The translations under genes and the position numbers were made by a program. A stretch of 64,000 nucleotides of DNA from Chitinispirillales bacterium (GTDB lineage Bacteria; Fibrobacterota; Chitinivibrionia; Chitinivibrionales; Chitinispirillaceae): contig JAIRVB010000016.1 of the NCBI GenBank assembly GCA_031254105.1, positions 29,487 to 93,486 of the forward strand. The letters run 5' to 3'. This document shows, piece after piece, positions 17,391 to 26,357 of the stretch; position 1 is the stretch's first letter, and every line of letters starts with the position of its first letter. The notes under the pieces were generated by a model that was given only the letters and a program-made list of their open reading frames with translations, did no database searches and was not told where the DNA came from.

Positions 17391-17514
17391 TAAATATCAG
17401 CAAGAACACCATCCCCCTCACTTTAGGCGGGAAGAGCTTTGTTGCGCCGTTCATACTATTAAATATAGTTTATGCTGCCCCCGCAATAAGAGAAGACCAC
17501 CGTTGAGCTCCATC

Positions 17515-18663
17515 TCATTGCGTCTCAACATTGACAGATGAATCTTGCGTTTGCGCGTCATCAACCTCTTCAGTTTGCGCGATACCACTCTTTGCGGCTT
17601 CCTGCGCCGCTTTTAACGGCGCTGCCAGTCCGCTTTGCTCAGGCTCATCTCTTTGCAATTTCGCGGGAAACGGCTCTTGACCGCCCTTTGCCCGCTTTTG
17701 TTCAAATTCGCCGGATGATCCGGCCTCTTCCTGACACACAGGTACAATATTTTTATCTTTGCCGGATCCGGTCTGCTTTGACGATTTTTCGATATTCACT
17801 TTCCGCGTCCCGCCGTCCTGCCCCGGCTGCCCTCCGTAAAACGTTCTCTTTAAAGGTCCGATCACTCTTCCGCCGCCGCCCTGATTTTTTGCCCCGCCCT
17901 GCCCATCATTCCAAAATGTAAAACCATTTGAGCTGACAGCGCTGTACTGCGGATCATAATGCTGGTTTGTTTGATCTATTGCCGAATACTGGTTACCGGA
18001 ATTGCGGTTTCCAAAAAAGTTATTATTAACGATACGCGACCTGCGCGCGCCTTCAGCGGCAAAAACTCCATACTGTTTGTTAAAATAAAAAATGTTGTTT
18101 TCTACCAAAACCTGACTCTGCCCCGCAAGCATTACCCCGCAGTAACCGTTTTCAGCTATCACGTTGTTTGAAACCGAGCCTCTGTGAGTGCGGGTCGTTT
18201 CGCAGAAAATCCCGCTCCACCTGTTGCGAAACACGATATTGTTGCGGATAAGGGGCAGTGCGATAACGCAATGTATCCCGGTTCTGTTGCCCTTAATGAC
18301 GCAGTTCTCAATTGTCATTATAGTGTTTTCGCACTGAATGCCGTTATAGCCGCCCTCTATTGTAAAATGACTTATCGACGCTCCGTGCGCCCCTGTTACA
18401 ACAGCGCCCTTTCTGTTGCCGCGCAGAATAGTATGCTCAGCGGACATACCCATAAGTATAACATCATCCCGCATAATAATTGGGCCTTTGTAAACCCCCT
18501 CGCTCACTAAAACCGTATCTCCCGCCTCCGCGTGGTCAAGAGCTGTCTGGATACTCTTGACCGTCTGGGGGACACGTATAAGCTTTGCGCACTGCGCAGG
18601 CTGATGCAAAACTAAAAGCGTTAACGCAATAGCAGAGATAGCTGTGTAATACCTGCCCCTCAT
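17515..18663 (-). CDS. Secreted right-handed beta-helix protein
   Basis: 382 residues. Signal peptide (YYTAISAIALTLLVLHQPAQC), then pectate-lyase-like parallel beta-helix coils from about residue 30 to 240: KSIQTALDHAEAGDTVLVSEGVY is the classic first coil (DUF1565/NosD-like), followed by repeating rungs NTIMTIENCVIKGNRTGIHC, LIRNNIVFRNRWSGIFC, SVSNNVIAENGYCGVML, QVLVENNIFYFNKQYGVFA. The C-terminal about 140 residues are Gln/Gly/Lys-rich and disordered. Catalytic residues of a lyase could not be recognised; a surface-associated carbohydrate-binding or structural role is possible. Confidence 0.75.
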   Translation of the reverse strand: MRGRYYTAISAIALTLLVLHQPAQCAKLIRVPQTVKSIQTALDHAEAGDTVLVSEGVYKGPIIMRDDVILMGMSAEHTILRGNRKGAVVTGAHGASISHFTIEGGYNGIQCENTIMTIENCVIKGNRTGIHCVIALPLIRNNIVFRNRWSGIFCETTRTHRGSVSNNVIAENGYCGVMLAGQSQVLVENNIFYFNKQYGVFAAEGARRSRIVNNNFFGNRNSGNQYSAIDQTNQHYDPQYSAVSSNGFTFWNDGQGGAKNQGGGGRVIGPLKRTFYGGQPGQDGGTRKVNIEKSSKQTGSGKDKNIVPVCQEEAGSSGEFEQKRAKGGQEPFPAKLQRDEPEQSGLAAPLKAAQEAAKSGIAQTEEVDDAQTQDSSVNVETQ

Positions 18664-19034
18664 ACCGCCATACCCCTTTCCCGGTTATACAAACTCACTT
18701 CTATAATTTAACAAAAAGCAACGGTGATAATCAAACTTCTCATACGGTTTGTAATTAGCAGCAAAAAACGGACTCAAAGATATAAACCCGCATTCACTTA
18801 TGGTAAGATGAAGCGCGAACAGAGAGTTTATCTTTTTTATTTGTAGAATTTCTTATTTTGCGATATATCTATTGCACTGATATGAAAAACATTGCAGGCC
18901 TGTGCAACACCGGATATTTGCGTTGGACAAACTGCATGCCTGAGAGGATTTTTCACCGTGTATAATAATTCAACTTTAAAATAGATGTTCGAATGCAAAA
19001 ATAAAAGATCAGATAACAACTTCAATGAGGGAGA
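18664..19034. other. Intergenic region with MITE remnant
   Basis: No supported gene. The left half of a family B element lies at about 18961-19015 (ATTCAACTTTAAAATAGATG, GAATGCAAAAATAAAAGATC). It is cut off close to the 3' end of the PBP1A gene. Confidence 0.5.
18961..19015. repeat. MITE-like family B, left-half remnant
   Basis: Matches the first about 55 bases of the copies at 11789-11897 and 21468-21576, including the end ATTCAACTT and the word ATAAAAGATCAGAT. The right half and right inverted end are absent. Confidence 0.6.
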
Positions 19035-21296
19035 TCAAAACATAAAGGAGCGTTTTCCCGGTTCCCCTGAGCGTTTGGAAGGGCCGAAAAGCTCTATCAT
19101 ACCACTGCCTTCGCGAGGAGCGCGCGCCGCGCCGTGCTGAGCGCAAGTATCAAGCGTTGTTTCGAAGGTAAAGTACTCTATTTTGCTCCTTGGGCAGGAG
19201 TTTCTTGATATCAAGTTAGATTCGGCGCAGATATATTCGGATTTAATATTTCCCGGACGTCTGAAATCCTCAACAGGCAGCTCTCTGTGAAGAGCTTTCA
19301 TAGCGTCAACCCACACAGGAATGGATCCCACTGAACCGGTGACTCCCCGGCCCATTGAGCGGCGTTCATCAACCCCGGCCCAAACCCCGCATACAACCTG
19401 GGGCGTATATCCGATGAACCATGTGTCGGAGTAATCGTTTGTCGTACCTGTTTTTCCGGCGGCAGGTCTCCTAAAGCCAAGCCCGGGAATTGAAGCTCCG
19501 GTACCGCAGCACACAACGCTGCCCATCATCGAATTCATTAAAAACGCGATCTGAGGAGAAATAACTTCCCTTTTCTTAGGAGCGGCTTCCTCAAGCACTC
19601 TACCGTTCTTATCAGTGATTTTCTGAATAAAATAGGGTTCGGCGTGCACGCCGTTATTTGCGAATATTGAATACGATGAGATGATCTCCATAGCCGTCAC
19701 CTCACAGGAACCCATTGCAAGCGACGGAACAGGATTAAGCTGCTGCCTGATCCCCATTCTGCGGGCGTAATCAACCACTGTCTCCCCGCCTATTCTGTTA
19801 AACACCTGAATCGCTACAAGGTTGTTAGATTTCGCAAGCGCATCGCGGATACTCATCGGGCCTGAAAACTTGCGGTCGTAATTCTCCGGCCTCCACTCGC
19901 CCTCAGGGGTAATCAGAGTAATCGGCTGGTCAAGAACCACAGTCGCGGGATGAAAACCGTTTTCAAGAGCGGCGGCATACACATAAGGCTTGAATGATGA
20001 CCCCGGCTGGCGCTTGCCCTGAACCGCGCGGTTAAATTTACTCTCCTCAAAATTCCTTCCGCCCACAAGGGTTAAAATCGCACCTGTTGAAACATCAAGC
20101 GCAACTACCGCAAGCTGCGCCTTGCGCAGCTTCATAGAATCCGGGAGCTGTGAATATTCAGCTTCGTTAAGAGCGTAAAGCGAATCGAAATTAGCAAGAA
20201 ACGTTTCACGATTGACTTTTAACTTCCGGTCAACATCTGTACTGTCAAGAAATAAACGGTTGAGGCGGTTCTGAAGCAGCGCAGCCTGGCGTGCGACACT
20301 TTTTTCCGTAGAATCCTGAGCCACGGGGTCAATAGTGGTTTGAATTACAAGACCGCCGTTGTATAACTGCTCGTCTCCATATTTATCCGAAACATACTTG
20401 CGCACCATCTCCATAAAATACGGCCCCATGGGCGGGCGGTATACTTTCGGGTTAGCTGTCAGCGGCTCATCAACAGCGGCGCGCGCCGTATTTCCATCAA
20501 TAAATTTAGAGGAAGCCATTGAGCGCAGTATGATATTGCGCCGCGCCGTAATACGGTCTATATTGTTTGGCCGGTCAGGCCGGTGATGTTCAGGCAGCTG
20601 GATGATCCCCGCAATAACAGCGCATTCACCAAGAGTAAGCTGCGAAACGTGTTTACTGAAGTAATGCTCCGCGGCAGCCTGTACCCCATACACCCCGGCC
20701 CCCAGGTAAGCCTGATTGAGATAGAGCTCCATAATCTCTTTTTTTGTATAGGTGCGCTCAAGTTTAATTGAGGTTAACATCTCCCGTATCTTACGGATAT
20801 AAGATTTTTCCGCTGTCAGATAAAGATTTCGCGCAAGCTGCTGAGTGATGGTGGATGCCCCCTGGGCGCGTTTTTTGCGCACTACATTTACCACGGTCGC
20901 GCCAAATACTCTATATACATCGATACCCCAGTGCCTGTAAAAGCCGCGGTCTTCTATGGCGATTACAGCGTTTTGGAGATCAGCCGGGATTTCATCCAGC
21001 GGCACCCAAAAGCGCCTCTCAACACTAAACTCATGAATGAGACTGCCATTTTTATCGAGCACTTTGGATACAAGCGACTGTTCAACATTCTGAAGCTGGC
21101 TGTGAGAAGGCAGTGTTTCATAGAGCCGGTAGAGGAAACGGCCGACAAGAGCGCTTCCAAAGGAGATTGCGAATAAAGCTATAAGAACTAAGGCAAAAAA
21201 CGGCTTGCCTTTTACTGCGCCGGCTACAGGTTCTTTGCCTGCGCCGCCGTTACTGTTTTTTTCCAATATATGAGAATCGTTGTTTTCTGTCTGCAT
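19035..21296 (-). CDS. mrcA: Bifunctional penicillin-binding protein 1A (transglycosylase/transpeptidase)
   Basis: 753 residues. N-terminal membrane span (FFALVLIALFAISFGSALVG). GT51 domain with IAIEDRGFYRHWGID (catalytic Glu), QGASTITQQLARNLYL, RKIREMLTSIKLERTYTKKEIMELYLNQAYLG. Transpeptidase domain with SSFK active site near 432 (RQPGSSFKPYVYAAALENG), SNN motif (AKSNNLVAIQ) and KTGTTNDYSDTWFIGYTP near 613. It polymerises and cross-links peptidoglycan. The predicted ATG has AAAGG directly abutting it, which is too close; a slightly later start is possible. LpoB, a PBP activator, is encoded at 51.4 kb. Confidence 0.93.
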   Translation of the reverse strand: MQTENNDSHILEKNSNGGAGKEPVAGAVKGKPFFALVLIALFAISFGSALVGRFLYRLYETLPSHSQLQNVEQSLVSKVLDKNGSLIHEFSVERRFWVPLDEIPADLQNAVIAIEDRGFYRHWGIDVYRVFGATVVNVVRKKRAQGASTITQQLARNLYLTAEKSYIRKIREMLTSIKLERTYTKKEIMELYLNQAYLGAGVYGVQAAAEHYFSKHVSQLTLGECAVIAGIIQLPEHHRPDRPNNIDRITARRNIILRSMASSKFIDGNTARAAVDEPLTANPKVYRPPMGPYFMEMVRKYVSDKYGDEQLYNGGLVIQTTIDPVAQDSTEKSVARQAALLQNRLNRLFLDSTDVDRKLKVNRETFLANFDSLYALNEAEYSQLPDSMKLRKAQLAVVALDVSTGAILTLVGGRNFEESKFNRAVQGKRQPGSSFKPYVYAAALENGFHPATVVLDQPITLITPEGEWRPENYDRKFSGPMSIRDALAKSNNLVAIQVFNRIGGETVVDYARRMGIRQQLNPVPSLAMGSCEVTAMEIISSYSIFANNGVHAEPYFIQKITDKNGRVLEEAAPKKREVISPQIAFLMNSMMGSVVCCGTGASIPGLGFRRPAAGKTGTTNDYSDTWFIGYTPQVVCGVWAGVDERRSMGRGVTGSVGSIPVWVDAMKALHRELPVEDFRRPGNIKSEYICAESNLISRNSCPRSKIEYFTFETTLDTCAQHGAARAPREGSGMIELFGPSKRSGEPGKRSFMF

Positions 21297-21467
21297 CCTT
21301 TAAAAATAATAAGAGGACGGAATAAATAAAAGGGGGAGTCTTCGCTTCGCGAAACGAACGAATTCGAACACAGATCCGAAAAGCAGTGGCAAAAGGATTG
21401 AAAAACGTAAGCGGTCGAACTTTCTCTGACTTTTCTTGCTTACAATTTCAAGCGTGTGATTATAATA

Positions 21468-21576
21468 ATTTAACTTCAAAATAGATGTTCGAATGCAGAA
21501 ATTAAAGATCAGATCACCTCATTTCTGTATTCGAACATCTATTTCTGCATTAATAAAACTCTTTTTCAAGTTGAAT
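21468..21576. repeat. MITE-like element, family B copy 2
   Basis: 109 bp with inverted ends ATTTAACTTCAAAA / TTTTTCAAGTTGAAT; nearly identical in length and interior to 11789-11897. The interior palindrome GATGTTCGAATGCAGAAAT / ATTTCTGTATTCGAACATC is better preserved here than in copy 1. Confidence 0.7.
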
Positions 21577-21727
21577 GACTGTAATACTTTGGGGACAAGA
21601 AAATTACTTGAATGCGATAGCAGCATAATGCTTACCATTTAAGCATTTTCTTTTAGTGTTATTGCCGTTTGGTTTTTAAACCTTATACATTCTTCCACAA
21701 AAAATTTATGTGTCGAAAAATTTAAGG

Positions 21728-21742
21728 TTTTGACACAATCTG
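21728..21742. repeat. MITE-like family A, right-end fragment
   Basis: TTTTGACACAATCTG matches the 15-base terminal repeat of the elements at 14577-14715 and 55899-56038 with one change. A degenerate TGTGTCGAAAA lies 17 bases to the left, so this may be an internally deleted copy. Confidence 0.45.
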
Positions 21743-21771
21743 GCGAGGCTGCTCTATAGACCCATAGAGTC

Positions 21772-22647
21772 CTAAGGCTCCAATACCTTCCTAATGTTTT
21801 CCGGCAAGCAAAACGCTCCAGTGTGAATCTCTTTATTGTAATATGCGCATGTTTCAGCTATCTGTTCATAAAGTTCGCTGTTAAACCCATCAAGTGAACC
21901 TTCCTCATTACAAACCATCAAAAAACTGCAGATTCCTGCCGGAAAAGTGCGCAGGTAACAAATATAAGATCTCCTGAGTTTGAAGGACGCTGAGGTGTCC
22001 GTGATGATTTGTCTTATCATATCGGCTTTGATTACAGGAGAGTCTGTCTGTAAAACAGCGATTCCCTGGGGTGTGAGGGCAGCGGCGGCGTTGTTAAAAA
22101 AATCGGCTGTCTCAAGACTGCGTACAGGCCCGCCTGGATCGTAGGAATCAACCACTATCAGATCAAACTTTTGTTTCGCCTCTTTGAGATATTCATATCC
22201 GTCATTAATAACCACTTCGGTTCTGGGGTCGCTGAAACCTGTAGCAAACGCGGGAATATAGTTCTCAACAGTTTCTTTAACAAGGCTGTCGATTTCAACC
22301 ACAATGACTCTTTTTACAGAAGGGTACTTAAGCACTTCTCTGAGACATCCGCCGTCCCCTCCGCCTATAATGCAGATGTTTTGAGGATCGGCTTGCGTCA
22401 TCATAGCCGGGTGTACTATCATCTCATGGTACGGCTCATAATCCCGTTCAGTAAGCACAACTGTTCCCCCTAAGCATAGAACAAGCCCAAAGCTGTAAGT
22501 GTCGAACACCTCAACTTTTTGAAAGGGGCTTGAGCCGCAGAACACAGATTGTTTTGCCTTGATGAGCAAACCGGATTGACCGTAAACAAGGTTTTGAAGC
22601 CAAAGGGAAGTTTCACTTTCAAGAGGATAACCGGAGTAACTGTTCAT
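21772..22647 (-). CDS. Aminopropyltransferase (spermidine synthase family), second copy
   Basis: 291 residues. SpeE fold with an N-terminal beta domain and Rossmann domain: VEVFDTYSFGLVLCLGGTVVLTERDYEPYHEMIVHPAM, IIGGGDGGCLREVLKYPSVKRVIVVEIDSLV (decarboxylated SAM site), INDGYEYL and VVDSYDPGGPVRSLETADFF. The catalytic Asp region reads DSYDPGGP, where most spermidine synthases have D(S/T)(S/T)DPxGP. It is the last gene of a speD-speE-decarboxylase-aminopropyltransferase series on the minus strand. It may make a different polyamine from the first SpeE (for example spermine or thermospermine), but substrate choice cannot be read from sequence. Confidence 0.85.
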   Translation of the reverse strand: MNSYSGYPLESETSLWLQNLVYGQSGLLIKAKQSVFCGSSPFQKVEVFDTYSFGLVLCLGGTVVLTERDYEPYHEMIVHPAMMTQADPQNICIIGGGDGGCLREVLKYPSVKRVIVVEIDSLVKETVENYIPAFATGFSDPRTEVVINDGYEYLKEAKQKFDLIVVDSYDPGGPVRSLETADFFNNAAAALTPQGIAVLQTDSPVIKADMIRQIITDTSASFKLRRSYICYLRTFPAGICSFLMVCNEEGSLDGFNSELYEQIAETCAYYNKEIHTGAFCLPENIRKVLEP

Positions 22648-22953
22648 ATTTTTAGTTCCTTATGTTAAACTTCTCAGGGAACGGCCAGGAAACCGTTTCT
22701 GCTGCTTAATTGAAAATAAACAATCAAAATCTACATGCGGGGGCCAAGTTCCGACGGCCTTGACAGGGGACACTCCCGTAAGCCCCGGCAAAAATATTTT
22801 ACCATTCCAAGTACTTTCAAGCTTACAATTATCTCAATGCCGCTCGCATGCCTCAACGCTCCCGTGTACGGGCGTTGCGTGCACGCCCTTTATCCGCAAA
22901 CGCAATCCACTATTCTATCATGTACGGGCGAATCTTATTCGGCCCCCGCTCTT
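22648..22953. other. Intergenic region with GC-rich hairpins
   Basis: 306 bases, no gene. Hairpin words GTACGGGCGTTGCGTGCACG (about 22865) and GGGCGAATCTTATTCGGCCC (about 22925) are two members of the dispersed GC-rich hairpin family. They separate the two last genes of the polyamine series and might terminate or stabilise its mRNA. Confidence 0.5.
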
Positions 22954-24060
22954 TCATTCCACCACCACGATCTTCGCCTTGGGAAATCCATTAAAATTAG
23001 AAGCGCTCGCAACCGTATAAGCCCCCATAGACTCAAAAACCAGGACATCCCCTATCTCAAGTAAAGGTAAAGAGATGTTCTCATAAAGCACATCAATCGA
23101 ATCACAGGTAGGCCCGGCTAATACCGAGTTATAACGCTCGCCACCCATAGATCCGAGAAACATCGGATAATCGGCATGATCAAACATCTTCCCAGAAAAT
23201 GAGCCGTAGATTCCTTCGTCAAGATAGTACCACCAGACTCCATTGCGTAAGGAACGTCCCATTACTTTTGTCGCAAGTGTCATTGTTGGCCCGCTTAGTA
23301 CGCGGCCAGGTTCCGCGATAATCCGGTAATTAGTAAAGTAACGGGAGATATACTCGACTATCGGCTGACAAAAGGAAGCTATGGGAAGTACCTGAGTGAG
23401 GTAAGAGATGGGAAATCCGCCCCCTATGTCAATAATCTCAATGTTTATGCCCGCAAGCGCGGCCCTGCCGCAGATATCTTTACAGTAATCAAGCGCTTCT
23501 ATATATTTAAGAGGATTTTCGTTTTGAGACCCCGCGTGAAATGAAATTCCCTTAACGCAAAGTCCCATATCATGCGCTTTCTTTATGAGATCATAAGTCT
23601 TTTCAGGCGCGACACCGAATTTTTGGGACAAGTTCACAAGACAGCCGGGATTCTGAATACTCATTCTTATAAGTATTCCCGCTTCGTTTTTATATGGAAT
23701 GAACTTAAGCAGTTCATCTTCGTTATCACACACAAAAAGCTTTATACCGTAGTCAAGCGCGTACCGAATATCGCTGTCCCGTTTTATTGGGTGAGTGTGA
23801 AGGCAGCGCTCAGCCCTGACGCCGCACCTTTTTACAATATCTATCTCGCCGTTCGTACAGACGTCAAAAAAGCTTCTCTCCTCAGTTTCAAGGATCGATA
23901 TCAGCTGAGGCTGCGCGTTTGATTTTACAGCGTAGTAAAGATCAACACCGGGCAAGGCTGCAGCCAGATTGCGGTACGCCTCGCGGCTGCGGCTCTCAGA
24001 AAGAAACAGAATCGGCGTACCATGTTCCGCAACTAATTCCTGTACACGAGTAAATTCCAT
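22954..24060 (-). CDS. Fold-III PLP decarboxylase, ornithine (or lysine/ornithine) decarboxylase type
   Basis: 368 residues, alanine-racemase-fold (group IV) decarboxylase. PLP lysine at about K46 in LYYAVKSNAQPQL; FFDVCTNGEIDIVKRCGV; ISFHAGSQ; IDIGGGFP; IAEPGR phosphate-binding motif; and the ODC-type active-site GPTCDS near 319. This Cys-Asp pair distinguishes ODC-like enzymes from diaminopimelate decarboxylase (which has GPxCES). It makes putrescine (or cadaverine) for the neighbouring aminopropyltransferases. A carboxynorspermidine decarboxylase is less likely because no carboxynorspermidine dehydrogenase is adjacent. Confidence 0.82.
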   Translation of the reverse strand: MEFTRVQELVAEHGTPILFLSESRSREAYRNLAAALPGVDLYYAVKSNAQPQLISILETEERSFFDVCTNGEIDIVKRCGVRAERCLHTHPIKRDSDIRYALDYGIKLFVCDNEDELLKFIPYKNEAGILIRMSIQNPGCLVNLSQKFGVAPEKTYDLIKKAHDMGLCVKGISFHAGSQNENPLKYIEALDYCKDICGRAALAGINIEIIDIGGGFPISYLTQVLPIASFCQPIVEYISRYFTNYRIIAEPGRVLSGPTMTLATKVMGRSLRNGVWWYYLDEGIYGSFSGKMFDHADYPMFLGSMGGERYNSVLAGPTCDSIDVLYENISLPLLEIGDVLVFESMGAYTVASASNFNGFPKAKIVVVE

Positions 24061-24158
24061 CTTTTTAAGTTAGCTTTCTTGGTTGATAGTTTCCAATTAC
24101 CAGTTAAAGAAAGAGTGTTTCTACTGTTTTTTCCGGCAAATGGTAACTTAAAAAACAT

Positions 24159-25088
24159 TCAATGCAAAAAATCATCCGGAAATTCCGCTTTCGCGTCGGT
24201 TATAATACGAGACGGTTTTGATAAAATTTCGGTTATATAAGGATAAGGCACCTGCATGGCGGCATGCGTAGAACCGTTGTAAAGCTTAAGGCAGCCGTCA
24301 AGTCCATATTTTTTCAGCTTTTTATCGATTATTGAAGGTTTACATTTGCTAATATCAGTTTCATCGCTTGAGACGGTGACAGACCAGAGTACCGCGTACA
24401 TCTGAATATAGGTATAAAGAGGGGTGACAGATTTAAAAACCGATTTCAAAGTCTTCTGGATGCATGAAAAAGCGCCGGGGCGCGACACCGGGGATTCCGA
24501 GTGCATGATAAATAAACCAGCCCTGTCACGCATAGACCTCTTCACTAAACGGTAAAACTCTTTTGTGTATAACATACGGGACGGCCCGCACGGATCCGTC
24601 ATATCCATAATCACCACATCAAACTGCCCCGGATGATCTTCTGTAAATTTACGGCCGTCAGTGATATTTACATTAACCCTGCCGTCATCAAAACCGCCCC
24701 CATGCACAGCTTCTAAATACTTTCGTGAAAACGAGACCACACCTTCGTCAAGTTCAGCAAGCTCTACACGTTTAACGGTTGGGTATTTGAGAACCTCATT
24801 CATTATCCCCCCATCCCCTCCCCCGACAATCAGAATATTTTGCGGGTTCGGATGGCTGCACATTGCCGGATGAACCATGGGCTCATGATACATAAAATGG
24901 TTACTCTCAACAACCTGAGTAATATCGTCAAGAAGAAGAACTTTCCCGAACTCATCAGTGTCAACAAGTTCGATTTTCTGATACTTTGTCGCAACTTTAC
25001 GCAGACTTTTCTTAATCGTATAAAAGTATCCGAAATAGGGGTTGAGCGCTTCAGTGTACACACGTCTTTTTTTTACTATTCTGTCCAT
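24159..25088 (-). CDS. speE: Spermidine synthase
   Basis: 309 residues from the ATG at 25088, which has AGGAAAG about 9 bases upstream; the longer frame to 25124 lacks a ribosome site. Motifs: VDTDEFGKVLLLDDITQVVESNHFMYHEPMVHPAM, ILIVGGGDGGIMNEVLKYPTVKRVELAELDEGVV, DGRKFTED, and VIMDMTDPCGPSRMLYTKEFY with the catalytic Asp. It transfers the aminopropyl group from decarboxylated SAM to putrescine. It follows speD and precedes the decarboxylase on the same strand. Confidence 0.9.
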   Translation of the reverse strand: MDRIVKKRRVYTEALNPYFGYFYTIKKSLRKVATKYQKIELVDTDEFGKVLLLDDITQVVESNHFMYHEPMVHPAMCSHPNPQNILIVGGGDGGIMNEVLKYPTVKRVELAELDEGVVSFSRKYLEAVHGGGFDDGRVNVNITDGRKFTEDHPGQFDVVIMDMTDPCGPSRMLYTKEFYRLVKRSMRDRAGLFIMHSESPVSRPGAFSCIQKTLKSVFKSVTPLYTYIQMYAVLWSVTVSSDETDISKCKPSIIDKKLKKYGLDGCLKLYNGSTHAAMQVPYPYITEILSKPSRIITDAKAEFPDDFLH

Positions 25089-25140
25089 TTCAGTAAGCTT
25101 TCCTATGGTAAAAACTACAAACATTTAAAATAATATGCTA

Positions 25141-25237
25141 ACATCTGTCACACATCCGCGAAGGCGGGGACTATTGTTCCTCTCCGGGGTTACGGAATAA
25201 GAACATTGCTTCCCGTTTTCGCGGGAATGACAGATGT
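25141..25237. repeat. GC hairpin repeat, family C copy 2
   Basis: Complete palindromic element: outer stem ACATCTGTCA / TGACAGATGT, inner stem CCGCGAAGGCGGG against CCCGTTTTCGCGGG, with GGAATAAGAACATTGCTTCCC between. It lies in the speD-speE spacer and could act as a processing or attenuation hairpin. Confidence 0.7.
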
Positions 25238-25247
25238 GATATTTACT

Positions 25248-26042
25248 TCACGATTCGCGATCAAAAATATTCTTACATTCAAAAATCTCCTGTATCTCCT
25301 TTTTAAGAAGAGTGCGCACTCTTGTCTTTTCCGTCTTTGACATTTTCTCGCTGTCGGAACCGAACAGGTAGTTTTCAAGCTTCATCTTTTTGAGCATCAT
25401 CTTTGAGTGAAATATATTGTCAGAAACAATGTTTATGTCATAAGCCGTATACTCGTCAAGGATCTCATCTGAGATATAGTCCTGAATAGAGGTTATGTCA
25501 TGGTCGATATAGACCTTGCGCCCCTTTACATCACGTGTAAAACCGCGAACCCTGTAGTCCATGAGTACGATATCCGAATCGAAACTGTCAATAAGAAAGT
25601 CAAGCGCCCGCAAAGGAGAGATTGTTCCGCAGGTGGAAACATCAATATCTACCCGAAAAGTCGCTATCCCGTTAACGGAATCATTTTCAGGATAGGTATG
25701 CGCCGCTATATGGCTTTTGTCAAGATGAGCCACAGCGCCGCCGCCCTTCTCATCCATTCTTGGGGAATGCCCCTCATTTATCAGAATAGTAACGCTTGCG
25801 CCGCGCGGATCATAATCCTGAGTAGAAATGTTTACAATCTTAGCTTCAATAATATTCGTCACCTCTTCAAGAATACTCCTGAGCTTCTCAGAATTGTACT
25901 CTTCGTCTATATATTCAAGATAGTCAATCTGAGATGATTTTGAAGCCGCATAGCATATGTCATAGATGTTGAAACTCAGCGACTTTGTAAGATTGTTAAA
26001 ACCTTGAAGCTTAATTTTCCTTCCACGGCAATGATTCAGCAA
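25248..26042 (-). CDS. speD: S-adenosylmethionine decarboxylase proenzyme (bacterial class 1A type)
   Basis: 264 residues from a TTG preceded by GAGAGG at 7 bases. Close to the E. coli SpeD type: self-cleavage site HLDKSHIAAHTYPEN, with the pyruvoyl-forming Ser at about residue 110; then FRVDIDVSTCGTISPLRALDFLI and DYRVRGFTRDVKGRKVYIDHDITSIQ. The enzyme cleaves itself to form a pyruvoyl group and makes decarboxylated SAM, the aminopropyl donor. It heads the polyamine gene series. Confidence 0.93.
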   Translation of the reverse strand: MLNHCRGRKIKLQGFNNLTKSLSFNIYDICYAASKSSQIDYLEYIDEEYNSEKLRSILEEVTNIIEAKIVNISTQDYDPRGASVTILINEGHSPRMDEKGGGAVAHLDKSHIAAHTYPENDSVNGIATFRVDIDVSTCGTISPLRALDFLIDSFDSDIVLMDYRVRGFTRDVKGRKVYIDHDITSIQDYISDEILDEYTAYDINIVSDNIFHSKMMLKKMKLENYLFGSDSEKMSKTEKTRVRTLLKKEIQEIFECKNIFDRES

Positions 26043-26357
26043 TTTTTTACCTCTCTAATTATGATTTTGGAGTGTAACAAAGAGCTTCATTTCACCTCAC
26101 CGCCGCAAAGGCAAGTGTTTATTGTTCCGATCTGTGATCACGAATAAGAACAACGCTTCCCGCCTTCGCAGGGACAATGAGGATATGCTTTTGTTACTGC
26201 CCGTTCATGAGAAAAAATCAACGATTACTAAATATAAATTAAAGATACTGTCGTTTTGGCTTTTCCAGGCGTTAAATTGCCCATTAAAAACTGGGCGGCC
26301 GCAGACCGTCCCCCCTGCAAACATTTATTCCTTATCATGACCACTAATCACTAACCG
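26043..26357. other. Intergenic region upstream of speD
   Basis: 315 bases. Contains hairpin repeat family C copy 3 at 26095-26183 and otherwise nothing recognisable. It should hold the promoter for the polyamine series. Confidence 0.5.
26095..26183. repeat. GC hairpin repeat, family C copy 3
   Basis: Outer stem CCTCA / TGAGG with GCCGCAAAGGCAAG, ATTGTTCCGATC, GAATAAGAACAACGCTTCCC and CGCCTTCGCAGGGA. Same order of words as the copy at 25141-25237. Confidence 0.65.

Larger units (their letters stand above)
21297..21771. other. Intergenic region with repeats upstream of PBP1A
   Basis: 475 bases without a gene. It contains MITE-like family B copy 2 (21468-21576) and an isolated right end of family A (21728-21742). 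The PBP1A promoter must lie here but was not identified. Confidence 0.6.
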
